A stretch of 64,000 bases of DNA from Streptomyces sp. NBC_00557 (lineage in GTDB: Bacteria > Actinomycetota > Actinomycetes > Streptomycetales > Streptomycetaceae): positions 5,952,001-6,016,000 of the forward strand of contig NZ_CP107796.1 in the NCBI RefSeq assembly GCF_036345995.1, read 5' to 3'. This document shows, piece by piece, positions 9,266 through 17,253 of the stretch. Every line of letters begins with the position of its first letter. The stretch's first letter is position 1. A model generated the notes under the pieces. The model had not been told where the DNA came from. It searched no databases and worked only from the letters and a program-made list of their open reading frames with translations. Both the position numbers and the translations under genes were made by a program.

Positions 9266-10097
9266 CGGGTCCCTTCACCTTCCCCTTTCCGGAGGCGAAC
9301 CCTACCGGGGCGAGGAAGACCGCGAGCGTCGGGACCAGGTACAGCAGCCACACCGTGACCTGGAGGACGGTCGGGTCGGGCTGGAAGTTGAACACGCCCT
9401 TGAGCAGGGTGCCGTACCAGCTGTCCGGCGGGACGGCGCCGCTGATGTCGAAGGCCAGACGCGTCAGGCCGGGCAGCAGGTCCGCCTCCTGCAGGTCGTG
9501 GAAGCCGTACGCCAGCACGCCCGCCGCGACCACGACCAGCATGCCGCCGGTCCAGGTGAAGAACTTCGCCAGGTTGATGCGCAGCGCGCCCCGGTAGAAC
9601 AGCCAGCCCAGCAGGACCGCCGTGGCGAGACCCAGGGCCACGCCGATCAGGGGGCGCGGGGTGCCGTCGGAGGCCGCGTGCACCGACGCCCACACGAACA
9701 GCGCTGTCTCCAGGCCCTCGCGGCCGACGGCCAGGAAGGCGGTGGCGACCAGGGCGCCGGTGCCCATGGTGAGAGCCGCGTCCAGCTTGCCGTGCAGTTC
9801 GGACCGCAGGTGCCGGGCGGTGCGCCGCATCCAGAACACCATCCAGGTCACCAGCCCCACGGCGAGGACCGACAGCGAGCCGCCGAGCGCCTCCTGCGCC
9901 TCGAACGTCAGCTCCTGGGAGCCGAACTCGAGGGCGCAGCCGAAGCCCATCGCGATGGCGATCGCGATGCCGATGCCGGTCCAGATCGGCCTCAGGGCGT
10001 CCCTGCGGCCGGTCTTGACGAGGTAGGCGATCAGGATGCAGACGACCAGGGACGCCTCGAGTCCCTCGCGCAGGCCGATCAGGTAGTTGGAGAACAC
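9225..10097 (-). CDS. efeU: EfeU/FTR1-family iron permease
   Basis: 290 residues from a GTG only 3 nt past the efeB stop. Two REGLE motifs (residues 10-14 and 126-130) are the glutamate-rich iron-passing elements of FTR1 permeases, and about seven membrane helices surround them. It imports iron across the cytoplasmic membrane, supplied by EfeO and EfeB on the outer face. The neighbours are exactly the EfeO and EfeB partners, which confirms the assignment. Confidence 0.95.
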   Translation of the reverse strand: MFSNYLIGLREGLEASLVVCILIAYLVKTGRRDALRPIWTGIGIAIAIAMGFGCALEFGSQELTFEAQEALGGSLSVLAVGLVTWMVFWMRRTARHLRSELHGKLDAALTMGTGALVATAFLAVGREGLETALFVWASVHAASDGTPRPLIGVALGLATAVLLGWLFYRGALRINLAKFFTWTGGMLVVVAAGVLAYGFHDLQEADLLPGLTRLAFDISGAVPPDSWYGTLLKGVFNFQPDPTVLQVTVWLLYLVPTLAVFLAPVGFASGKGKVKGPDEQGSQPAQAPQA

Positions 10098-10100
10098 GGT

Positions 10101-11336
10101 CTAGGCCTCCTCGGAGAACAGCGTGCGGCCCCACCAGTCGCCGGAGTCCCGGACGCCGGGCGGTATCGCGAAGACCGCCGAACCCACGTGCTGGATGTAT
10201 TCGTTGAGCGCGTCGTGCGCGGACAGCTTGCGCTGCAGCGGGATGAACCCGTGGCGCACGTCCCGCTGGTAGGCGAGGAAGAACAGGCCGGCGTCGAGGC
10301 GGCCGAGGCCGTCGGTGCCGTCCGTGAAGGAGTAGCCGCGGCGCAGGATGGTGATGCCGCCGTTGGCGTCCGGGTGCGCGAGCCGTACGTGCGCGGTCGG
10401 CTTCATCGCCTTCAGGAACGGCGCGTCGTGCTCCTTGGCCCTGCCGACGGGCGCGCCCTCGCGTTTGTCCCGCCCGAACACGTCCTCCTGCTCCTGCAGC
10501 GAGGTCCGGTCCCAGGTCTCGATGTTCATCCGGATGCGCCGGGCGACCAGGTACGACCCGCCGGTCATCCAGTCCGGACCGTCCCCGGCCCCGACCCACA
10601 CGTGCTTGTCCAGCCGGTCGGTCTCGGTGCCCGCGATGTTGCGGGTGCCGTCCTTGAACCCGAACAGGTTGCGCGGGGTCTGGGCGTCCGGGGTGGTCGA
10701 GGAGGTCTTGCCGAAGCCGAGCTGGGACCAGCGCACGGCGACCTTGCCGAAGCCGATGCGGGCGAGGTTGCGGATGGCGTGCACGGCGACCTGCGGGTCG
10801 TCGGCGCAGGCCTGGATGCACAGGTCACCGCCGGTGCGGGCCTTGTCCAGGTTGTCGCCCGGGAACGCGGGCAGGTCGACCAGGGCCTCGGGCCGCCGGC
10901 CTCGCAGGCCGAACCGGTCGAAGAACGACGGCCCGAAGCCGATCGTCAGCGTCAGCCGGGACGGCTTGAGGCCCATCGCCTCGCCGGTGTCGTCCGGCGG
11001 CGCCTCCGCGAGCCCGCCGAAGGCGCCCTCGCCGACCGGCCTGCCCGCGGTCATCCGCCGGGCCGCCGCCGTCCAGTCCTTGAGCATCCGCACGAACGCG
11101 TCGCGGTCGTCGGTCTTCACGTCGAACGCGGCGAAGTGCAGCCGGTCCTGCACCGGGGTGGCGATACCGGCCTGGTGGACGCCGTGGAACTCCACCGCGC
11201 CGCCCGCGTCGGCGGCCGGGTCGACGTCGCCGGTCCTGGTCATCGCCACGGCCCCGCCGGCCCCGAGCGCGAGCCCGGCACCGCCCCAGCCGATCAGCGC
11301 GCGGCGCGACGGATTGCTGCCGCCCGTCTGCGTCAT
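10101..11336 (-). CDS. efeB: EfeB, Tat-exported DyP-type haem peroxidase
   Basis: 411 residues from the ATG at 11336; a GTG two codons earlier (11342) overlaps the efeO stop as GTGA and is an alternative. Twin arginines (SRRALIG, from residue 10) precede a hydrophobic stretch, a Tat signal. The DyP signature GFKDG is at 226-230 with the distal Asp at 229, and a proximal-His region (HVRLAHPDANGG) follows. EfeB oxidises ferrous iron or handles haem outside the membrane for EfeU. Tightly coupled to efeO and efeU. Confidence 0.95.
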   Translation of the reverse strand: MTQTGGSNPSRRALIGWGGAGLALGAGGAVAMTRTGDVDPAADAGGAVEFHGVHQAGIATPVQDRLHFAAFDVKTDDRDAFVRMLKDWTAAARRMTAGRPVGEGAFGGLAEAPPDDTGEAMGLKPSRLTLTIGFGPSFFDRFGLRGRRPEALVDLPAFPGDNLDKARTGGDLCIQACADDPQVAVHAIRNLARIGFGKVAVRWSQLGFGKTSSTTPDAQTPRNLFGFKDGTRNIAGTETDRLDKHVWVGAGDGPDWMTGGSYLVARRIRMNIETWDRTSLQEQEDVFGRDKREGAPVGRAKEHDAPFLKAMKPTAHVRLAHPDANGGITILRRGYSFTDGTDGLGRLDAGLFFLAYQRDVRHGFIPLQRKLSAHDALNEYIQHVGSAVFAIPPGVRDSGDWWGRTLFSEEA

Positions 11337-11338
11337 CG

Positions 11339-12475
11339 TCACTTCACCACCGCGGCGGCGAGCTTGGACAGCGGCTCGGCGAGCGCGTTCACCGCGTCCG
11401 AGAGTTCCTTGCGCTGGTCCTGGGTGACCTTGTCGTAGGAGACGAAGTCGTAACCGGACTTGTCCGTGCGGTACTTGTCGAGGAGCGCCATCAACGCGGC
11501 GAACTGCTTGTCGAGTTCCCGGGTCAGCGCCGGGTCGTTCTTCCGCGCGACCGGCTTCAGCAGCTCGTACGCCTTCTGGGCGCCCTCGACGTTGCCCTTG
11601 AAGTCGACGAGGTCGGTGTGCGCGTAGCGGTCCTCCTCGCCGGTGACCTTGCCGGTGGCGACCTCGTCCAGCAGCTCCTTGGCGCCGTTGGCCATGGAGG
11701 TCGGGGTGATCTCCGCCTTGCCGACCCGCTGCTGCCAGTCCTTCAGGTCGGTCACCAGCCGGTCGGCGAGCGCCTTCTCCTCGGCACCCGTCTTCCTGTC
11801 CTTCCACAGGGCCTTCTCCAGCCGGTGCCAGCCGGTCCACTTCTGGCCGTCCTCCAGGCCGTCCTCGCGCACGTCGACCTTCGGGTCGATGTCGCCGAAG
11901 GACTCGGCGACCGGTTCGGTGCGCTCCCAGCCGAGGCGGGAGAGGCCGTAGGCCTTCCTGGCGGCGTCGAGGTCGCCGGCCTTGACCGCCTCGGCGAAGG
12001 CCTCGGCCCGCGGCAGCGTCTGGTCGGCCTGGTCCTGGGCGTACTGCCGGTACGCGGCGACGGCCTTGTCCAGCTCGGGGTCGCGCTCGGCGGTGCTGCC
12101 GCCACCGGTGACGGTGAGCTTCTGGCGGACGCCGTGGCCCTTCATGCCCGGGCGGCAGGCGATCTCGTACGACCCGGCCTTCACCTCGGCGGTGAGCGTG
12201 TACCGGGTGCCCGGGCCGATGTTCTCCTTCTCGGAGACGATCCGGTCGTCCGGGAACAGGATCTCGACCTCGGTGGCCTTGGCGCCCTTGTTCTCGATCC
12301 GCAGCGTGACGTGGCCGGCCGGCACGGAGTTCGCGGAGGTGTCGCACTTCGCGTCCGCCGCGGTGACCTGGATGGCGTCACCGTCCTCGGCCTCGCTCTT
12401 CGCGGTGCACGCCGAGAGGGCGGTCAGAGCGGCCACCGTGGTGGCGGCGGCGACGGTCAGTCGGACGGCTCGCAT
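11339..12475 (-). CDS. efeO: EfeO, iron-binding lipoprotein (cupredoxin plus M75 domain)
   Basis: 378 residues. A lipoprotein signal ends at LSAC (Cys23). Residues about 35-125 form a cupredoxin-like domain and the rest is the M75 peptidase-like domain with the conserved HxxE (H217-E220). It is the extracytoplasmic iron-capture component of the Efe system. First gene of the operon, with an iron box 42 nt before its start codon, so repression by an iron-loaded DmdR/IdeR regulator is expected. Confidence 0.95.
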   Translation of the reverse strand: MRAVRLTVAAATTVAALTALSACTAKSEAEDGDAIQVTAADAKCDTSANSVPAGHVTLRIENKGAKATEVEILFPDDRIVSEKENIGPGTRYTLTAEVKAGSYEIACRPGMKGHGVRQKLTVTGGGSTAERDPELDKAVAAYRQYAQDQADQTLPRAEAFAEAVKAGDLDAARKAYGLSRLGWERTEPVAESFGDIDPKVDVREDGLEDGQKWTGWHRLEKALWKDRKTGAEEKALADRLVTDLKDWQQRVGKAEITPTSMANGAKELLDEVATGKVTGEEDRYAHTDLVDFKGNVEGAQKAYELLKPVARKNDPALTRELDKQFAALMALLDKYRTDKSGYDFVSYDKVTQDQRKELSDAVNALAEPLSKLAAAVVK

Positions 12476-12516
12476 GCGAACTCCTGGCGGATCTGGTGTG
12501 GTGAGGCTGCCCTAAC

Positions 12517-12535
12517 TTACCTGAGGCTTACCTTA
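12517..12535 (-). promoter_or_regulatory. Iron box (DmdR1/IdeR-type operator) before efeO
   Basis: TTACCTGAGGCTTACCTTA matches the actinobacterial iron box TTAGGTTAGGCTAACCTAA at 14 of 19 positions, by eye. It lies 42 nt upstream of the efeO ATG, where an iron-dependent repressor would block transcription of efeO-efeB-efeU and the lipoprotein gene. Confidence 0.75.
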
Positions 12536-12593
12536 CTCATGCCCTCCGGGGGTGGTGATTCAGATCTCAAAGCGCTCGTGGCAGGGTGGCCGG

Positions 12594-13475
12594 ATGGGCA
12601 ACGCACGCAGGGAACTCCTGGGAGACGGTGGTCTGGTGCTGGACGTGCGGGAGCGTCCGGGACCGCCGCCGCTCCGCTTCGAGGTGGCCGACGGCGGGCG
12701 GATGCTGCTGCGGCAGGGGGAGCGCGTCATACTGCTGGGCCGGGTGGAGGAGTGGAACCAGGGCGTGTACGTCAGCCGGTACGACGGCTACCGCCCACCG
12801 CTCCCGCCGATCCGCTCGGCACTGCTGCGGGACCCCGCCAACTGGGTCCACCTGTACGCCCGATGGCTGGAGGAGGCGCCTGAAGGCCCCCTGCACGACT
12901 CCCGCTGGCTCCTCGGAGTGCGTTTCACCTTCCCTCCGTACGTCTGGCACGGCGAGGACTTCGTGCGCGCGTGGCCCCACTGTCATCTCGACTGGTCCGC
13001 ACACGGCTGGCACGGAGTGGTACCCCTGCGCCCGCTCTCGCCGGAGGATGCGCCTCGGGTGAAGGCCTACCGCAAGCACGTCCGGGACGGCACACTGGCG
13101 CCGGTGCTGCTGTGGTGGGTCACCGCCCTCGACGGGTGGCTGCTCCTCGACGGCCACGACCGGGCCGTGGCGGCGGTGGCGGAAGGGAGGACCCCACCCT
13201 GTGTGGTGCTCACCCGGGTGCCGGACGAGGAGGACTGGCGCCGCACCGCCGACCAGGTGACCGACGCGCACGAGGCACGGCTGCAACGGCTCGCCGCCCG
13301 CCCCGGCGCACCCGGTGCCGAGCGGCAGCGGGAGACCCTGCTGCGGGCCCATGTCGACACCCTGTCCACGCTGCCCCTCGAAACGGCGCGCACCCGCTCC
13401 TGGCCCCTGCCCGGCGGCGCCCCCGCCTGGGACGTGCTTGCGCGGGGGGCGGTGTTTCAATTCCCCTGTGACTGA
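12594..13475 (+). CDS. Conserved hypothetical protein with ParB-like C-terminal stretch
   Basis: 293 residues from the ATG at 12594. I do not recognise a named family. The N-terminal half is rich in aromatic residues (many Trp/Tyr/His). Residues about 160-220 contain VKAYRKHVRDGTLAPVLLWW followed by a LDGHDRAVAA stretch, which resembles the effector-setting part of ParB/Srx-like proteins. No signal peptide or membrane segment. It overlaps the next gene by 8 nt, so the two are translationally coupled. Confidence 0.65.
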   Translation: MGNARRELLGDGGLVLDVRERPGPPPLRFEVADGGRMLLRQGERVILLGRVEEWNQGVYVSRYDGYRPPLPPIRSALLRDPANWVHLYARWLEEAPEGPLHDSRWLLGVRFTFPPYVWHGEDFVRAWPHCHLDWSAHGWHGVVPLRPLSPEDAPRVKAYRKHVRDGTLAPVLLWWVTALDGWLLLDGHDRAVAAVAEGRTPPCVVLTRVPDEEDWRRTADQVTDAHEARLQRLAARPGAPGAERQRETLLRAHVDTLSTLPLETARTRSWPLPGGAPAWDVLARGAVFQFPCD

Positions 13476-14112
13476 CTACGACGTACTCCGCGTCTTCTGC
13501 GGCCCGGACGGCGGTTACGGCAACGAACTCGGTGTCGTCCGCGACGGCTCGGCGCTGCCCGGGCAGAGCGGCCGGCAGCAGCTGGCGGCCGAACTCGGCT
13601 TCAGCGAGACCGTGTTCGTGGACGACCCCGAGCGCGGCGTGATCGACATCTACACCCCCACCCTGCGTCTGCCCTTCGCCGGTCACCCCTGCGTCGGCAC
13701 CGCCTGGCTGCTCGACGTGCCCGAACTGGTCACGCCCGCCGGTGTCGTCGGCGCCCGGCTGGACGGCGAGTTCAGCTGGATCGAGGCCCGCGCGGAGTGG
13801 GCGCCGCCGCGCACCCTGCGGCAGTACGGCACGGCGGCCGAGGTCGACGCCCTCGACGTGCCGCCGCCGGGGGAGTGGATCTACGCCTGGGCCTGGGAGG
13901 ACGAGGCGGCCGGCCGGATCAGGGCCCGCGCCTTCCCCGGCCGTAACGACGGCATCGACGAGGACGAGGCCACCGGCGCCGCCGCCCTCCTGCTCACCGA
14001 CCGGCTCGGCCGCGCCCTGAACATCACCCAGGGCAGGGGCTCCCAGATCCTGACGGCGCCACAGCCGCACGGCTGGGTGGAGGTCGGGGGCCGGGTGCAC
14101 CTGGAGCGCTGA
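13468..14112 (+). CDS. PhzF-family isomerase/epimerase-like protein (short form)
   Basis: 214 residues from a GTG overlapping the upstream gene by 8 nt. PhzF landmarks are present: GFSETVFV with the glutamate used as catalytic acid, PFAGHPCVGTAW, and a closing DGIDEDEATGAAA resembling the family's GIxEDxVTGSA. The family is usually about 260-300 residues, so this copy is short, and YGNELGVV replaces the usual GNPxAV near the N-terminus. Probably an isomerase on small acids. There is no phenazine cluster nearby, so phenazine synthesis should not be inferred. Confidence 0.82.
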   Translation: MTDYDVLRVFCGPDGGYGNELGVVRDGSALPGQSGRQQLAAELGFSETVFVDDPERGVIDIYTPTLRLPFAGHPCVGTAWLLDVPELVTPAGVVGARLDGEFSWIEARAEWAPPRTLRQYGTAAEVDALDVPPPGEWIYAWAWEDEAAGRIRARAFPGRNDGIDEDEATGAAALLLTDRLGRALNITQGRGSQILTAPQPHGWVEVGGRVHLER

Positions 14113-14120
14113 CCGGCCGT

Positions 14121-14159
14121 CTCCCCGCTCGTCCCGTACCCGCGGCTCTCAGCGGGGAG
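14121..14159. terminator. Hairpin between convergent genes
   Basis: CTCCCCGCT at 14121-14129 pairs with AGCGGGGAG at 14151-14159 across a 21-nt loop. It follows the phzF-like stop and overlaps the last codons of the convergent phosphatase. No clear T-run. Confidence 0.4.
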
Positions 14160-15294
14160 CGGGCTCCTCGTCTCGCTGTACGACCATCATGGCCATGTCG
14201 TCGTGGAGCGCGTCGCCCGCGTAGGCGCGCAGGTCGGCGACGATCTCGTGCAGCAGGGGGCGCGGCGCGTGGTCGGCCCACTTCGCGAGGCGTTCGGCGA
14301 GCGGGTAGAAGTCGCCCTGGTCGTCGCGGGTCTCGGTGACGCCGTCGGTGTAGAGCAGGATCCGGTCCCCTTCGTGGAAAGGGAAGGTCGTCGCCGTGTA
14401 CGGGGTGTCGGACATCGAGCCCAGGCCGAGCGGCGGGGCGGTCTCGGCCACGCAGAGCGGCGTGGCGGTGCCGGCCGCGCGGGACAGCAGCAGCGGCGGC
14501 GGATGCCCGCAGCTGATCACGTGCGCCACGGGCTGGTCGTCCGGGATGTCCAGCACCACGGCGGTCACGAAACGCTCCTCGGTGTCCGGGCCGGTGCCCG
14601 AGAACTCGGTCAGGCCCCAGTGGACGGCGTCCTCCATATAGGCCACCAGCTCCGGCAGCGGAACGGGGCGGTGCGCGGCGGCGCGGAAGGCGCCCAGCAC
14701 GATGGCCGTGTCGCTGATCGAGGCCAGGCCCTTGCCGCGGACGTCTCCGATGACCAGGCGCGTGGAGCCGGCGGTCCGGGCCGCGGCGTAGAGGTCGCCG
14801 CCGATGTAGGTGTCGGCCTCGGAGCTGTGGTACTCGCCGGCCAGGGTCAGCGGTCCGGCGCGGGTCGGGAGCGGACGCAGGACGACGCGCTGTGCGGTGT
14901 CGGAGACCATGCGCGCCCTGACCAGTTCCCGCGCGCGCCGGTCCCGCAGCAGCGTGAAGACGACGAGCAGCGTGCTCAGCGCCACGAGCGAGACCAGCTC
15001 GACCAGCACGTTCTCGGTGGCCAGCATGTGTCTTTCCACCCCGGCGGTGATCAGTGCGAGCACCGCGAGCGCGCCGACCAGGGCCGTGGGCCTGGGGCCG
15101 TAGCTCATGGCGGTCAGCGCGGTCGCCACGACCAGGAGATGGGCCAGGTGGATGTCCGGCGGCAGGAACGCGTCGGCGACGGGGATGGCGACGATCAGGA
15201 GCACCGGGACGGCCAGCCAGGGGAAGCGGGGTGAAGCCGGAGCCCACACGCGCGGGACCCACGTGGCCGATGTCTTCGTCGTCGCAGCGCTCAC
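14149..15294 (-). CDS. Membrane-anchored SpoIIE/PP2C-type serine/threonine phosphatase
   Basis: 381 residues from a GTG. The first about 120 residues contain several membrane helices. The rest is a PP2C-like SpoIIE domain with IGGDLYAA, VIGDVRGKG, SCGHPPPLLL, LYTDGVTETRD and HDDMAMMVV, which carry the metal-binding aspartates. Such proteins usually dephosphorylate anti-anti-sigma factors in partner-switching stress and development pathways. No kinase or sigma-factor gene is adjacent, so the partner is unknown. Confidence 0.88.
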   Translation of the reverse strand: MSAATTKTSATWVPRVWAPASPRFPWLAVPVLLIVAIPVADAFLPPDIHLAHLLVVATALTAMSYGPRPTALVGALAVLALITAGVERHMLATENVLVELVSLVALSTLLVVFTLLRDRRARELVRARMVSDTAQRVVLRPLPTRAGPLTLAGEYHSSEADTYIGGDLYAAARTAGSTRLVIGDVRGKGLASISDTAIVLGAFRAAAHRPVPLPELVAYMEDAVHWGLTEFSGTGPDTEERFVTAVVLDIPDDQPVAHVISCGHPPPLLLSRAAGTATPLCVAETAPPLGLGSMSDTPYTATTFPFHEGDRILLYTDGVTETRDDQGDFYPLAERLAKWADHAPRPLLHEIVADLRAYAGDALHDDMAMMVVQRDEEPAPR

Positions 15295-15352
15295 GCCGAT
15301 GGGAACAGTATGGGCATAACCCTTATTTCCGGATTGACGGGATCGTGTGCCG

Positions 15353-16000
15353 TCAGGCGCTCAGCGCGAACTCGTCGCCCAGGGCCCGGAAGACCGCCGT
15401 GTTCAGGTCGAACGCCCGCCTGCACTCGGCCACCACCCGCCGGCGCTCCAGCTCGTCCGCCCGGATGCCGTCGAGCAGCTCCCGGTAGCCCCGCTTGAAC
15501 GCGGCCGGGCCGGCGACGCCCTCGAAGACGTAGAAGCGGACGCCGTCGCCCTTCCTCGCGAAGCCCCAGGTCTTCTCCGCACGGTCGCGGATGACCTGTC
15601 CGCCGGACAGGTCGCCCAGGTAGCGGGTGTAGTGGTGGGCGACATAGCCGGCGGGCCAGTGCTCGGCGCAGGCGCGGACCCGGTCGGCGTACTCCCGCGT
15701 GGCCGGTACGGCGCTCAGGCCCGCCCGCCAGTCCGGGCCCCGCAGATGCGCCAGGTCCCGCTCCAGCGCCGCCAGCCGGACCAGCTCGGGCCGGATGAAC
15801 GGCCCCGCCACCGGGTCGGCCGCCAGCCGCTCCGCGCCGCTCTCCAGCGCCTCGTACACGAACCACAGCTGCTCGGTGTAGCGCGCGTACGCCGCCACGC
15901 CCAGCCGGCCGCCGAGCAGGGCGTTCATGAACGCCGAGGTCTCCGCCGCCGCGTGCTGCTCGCGGGAAGCGGTGCGGATGAGGGTCGAGAAGGACTCCAT
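15353..16000 (-). CDS. Biliverdin-producing heme oxygenase
   Basis: 215 residues from the ATG at 16000. The proximal haem ligand is His16 in REQHAAAET, and the distal helix has GDLSGGQ at 129-135, both family hallmarks. It opens haem to biliverdin, CO and Fe(II) in the cytoplasm, releasing iron. Transcribed alone, with a near-perfect dyad overlapping its promoter region (see 16019-16043). Its iron-recycling job fits with the efe operon 3 kb away, but no iron box is visible here. Confidence 0.93.
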   Translation of the reverse strand: MESFSTLIRTASREQHAAAETSAFMNALLGGRLGVAAYARYTEQLWFVYEALESGAERLAADPVAGPFIRPELVRLAALERDLAHLRGPDWRAGLSAVPATREYADRVRACAEHWPAGYVAHHYTRYLGDLSGGQVIRDRAEKTWGFARKGDGVRFYVFEGVAGPAAFKRGYRELLDGIRADELERRRVVAECRRAFDLNTAVFRALGDEFALSA

Positions 16001-16018
16001 GGGGCCGCCTCCGGGGCG

Positions 16019-16043
16019 TTTTGCCGACAAGTTGTCGGTAAAA
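16019..16043 (-). promoter_or_regulatory. Operator-like dyad at the heme oxygenase promoter
   Basis: CCGACAA (16024-16030), central G, TTGTCGG (16032-16038): perfect 7-bp arms that extend to TTTT and AAAA on the outside with one mismatch, giving 12-bp arms. On the minus strand TACACT (16048-16043), a -10-like hexamer, lies at its upstream edge, and CTGCGA 17 bp further up is a possible -35. A repressor bound here would cover the transcription start. Shape and length suit a TetR-family dimer. The regulator is not identifiable. Confidence 0.65.
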
Positions 16044-16055
16044 GTGTAGGGGAGA

Positions 16056-16082
16056 AAGCCCGCCCTCGCAGAGAGCGGGCTT
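16056..16082 (-). terminator. Terminator after map
   Basis: AAGCCCGC (16056-16063) pairs with GCGGGCTT (16075-16082), 22 nt past the map stop. On the minus strand the stem is followed by TCTCCCC, a partial pyrimidine run. It also overlaps the presumed -35 region of the heme oxygenase promoter. Confidence 0.6.
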
Positions 16083-16103
16083 CGCGGGCGCGGCGGCCCG
16101 GCG

Positions 16104-16961
16104 CTACGGCAGGGTCAGGATGTCGGCGCCGGTCTCCGTCACCACCAGCGTGTGCTCGAACTGCGCCGTCCGCTTGCGGTCCTTCGTCACGACCGTCCAG
16201 CCGTCGTCCCACATGTCGTACTCGTGGGTGCCCAGCGTCAGCATCGGCTCGATCGTGAACGTCATGCCCGGCCGCATGACCGTCGTCGCGTGCGGGCTGT
16301 CGTAGTGCGGGATGATCAGGCCCGAGTGGAACGCCGTGCTGATGCCGTGCCCGGTGAAGTCGCGGACGACCCCGTAGCCGAAGCGCTTGGCGTACGACTC
16401 GATGACCCGGCCGATGACGTTGATCTGCCGCCCCGGCTTGACGGCCTTGATCGCGCGGTTGAGGGCCTCCCGGGTCCGCTCCACCAGCAGCCGGGACTCC
16501 TCGTCCACGTCGCCGACCAGATAGGTGGCGTTGTTGTCGCCGTGCACCCCGCCGATGTACGCCGTGACGTCCAGGTTGACGATGTCGCCGTCCCTGAGGA
16601 CCGTCGAGTCCGGGATGCCGTGGCAGATGACCTCGTTGACCGACGTGCACAGCGACTTCGGAAAGCCGCGGTAGCCGAGCGTGGAGGGATAGGCGCCGTG
16701 GTCGCACATGTACTCGTGGGCGACCTTGTCCAGCTGGTCCGTGGTGACCCCCGGCGCGATGATCTTCGCGGCCTCCTCCATCGCCCGGGCGGCGATACGG
16801 CCGGCGATCCGCATCGCCTCGATGGTCTCCGGGGTCTGCACCTCGGGCCCGGTGTACGGCGCCGGCGCGGGCTTGCCGACGTACTCGGGGCGGCGGATGT
16901 TTCCGGGGACCGAACGGGTGGGGGACAGCTCCCCTGGTACGAGCAGCGACTGGCCAGACAT
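16104..16961 (-). CDS. map: Type I methionine aminopeptidase
   Basis: 285 residues from the ATG at 16961. All metal and catalytic positions of type I MetAP are visible: His114 (CHGIP), Asp131, Asp142, His205 (TGHGI), Glu238 (IEPM) and Glu269 (QFEHT). It removes the initiator methionine from nascent proteins in the cytoplasm. The N-terminal extension of about 40 residues (with [13 protein letters not shown]) is typical of actinobacterial forms. Streptomycetes often have a second map in the ribosomal operon; this is the stand-alone copy. Confidence 0.95.
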   Translation of the reverse strand: MSGQSLLVPGELSPTRSVPGNIRRPEYVGKPAPAPYTGPEVQTPETIEAMRIAGRIAARAMEEAAKIIAPGVTTDQLDKVAHEYMCDHGAYPSTLGYRGFPKSLCTSVNEVICHGIPDSTVLRDGDIVNLDVTAYIGGVHGDNNATYLVGDVDEESRLLVERTREALNRAIKAVKPGRQINVIGRVIESYAKRFGYGVVRDFTGHGISTAFHSGLIIPHYDSPHATTVMRPGMTFTIEPMLTLGTHEYDMWDDGWTVVTKDRKRTAQFEHTLVVTETGADILTLP

Positions 16962-17019
16962 GCCAGCGAGTCTATCCAGCGGGCGTGGGGGAATATGTCG
17001 ATGGCGAGAGGAGCTGTCC

Positions 17020-17253
17020 ATGCCCCTGTTCAAGAAGCGCACCGTCGGCAAGCCGGGCGAGTGGTACTACTGCCTGGAGCACAAGAAGGTCGAGGAGGGC
17101 CCGGAGTGCCCGGCCAAGGACCGCTTCGGGCCGTACGCCTCGCCCGAGGAGGCCCGGCGGGCCATGGAGACCGCCGCCGAGCGCAACCTGCAGTGGGAGA
17201 ACGACCCCCGCTGGCACGACGCCCCGGCGGGCGGCAGCGGCGACGAGGAGTGA
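17020..17253 (+). CDS. Small conserved protein of unknown function (77 aa)
   Basis: ATG at 17020 preceded by GAGAGGAG. The protein is compact and charged, with [21 protein letters not shown], one Cys-x2-His and a further Cys that could bind a metal, then [16 protein letters not shown], a helix rather like the start of a SPOR fold. No signal peptide. Divergent from map with 58 nt between starts, and its stop codon abuts the stop of the convergent exporter with no gap. Function unknown; the ribosome site and residue pattern support a real gene. Confidence 0.75.
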   Translation: MPLFKKRTVGKPGEWYYCLEHKKVEEGPECPAKDRFGPYASPEEARRAMETAAERNLQWENDPRWHDAPAGGSGDEE

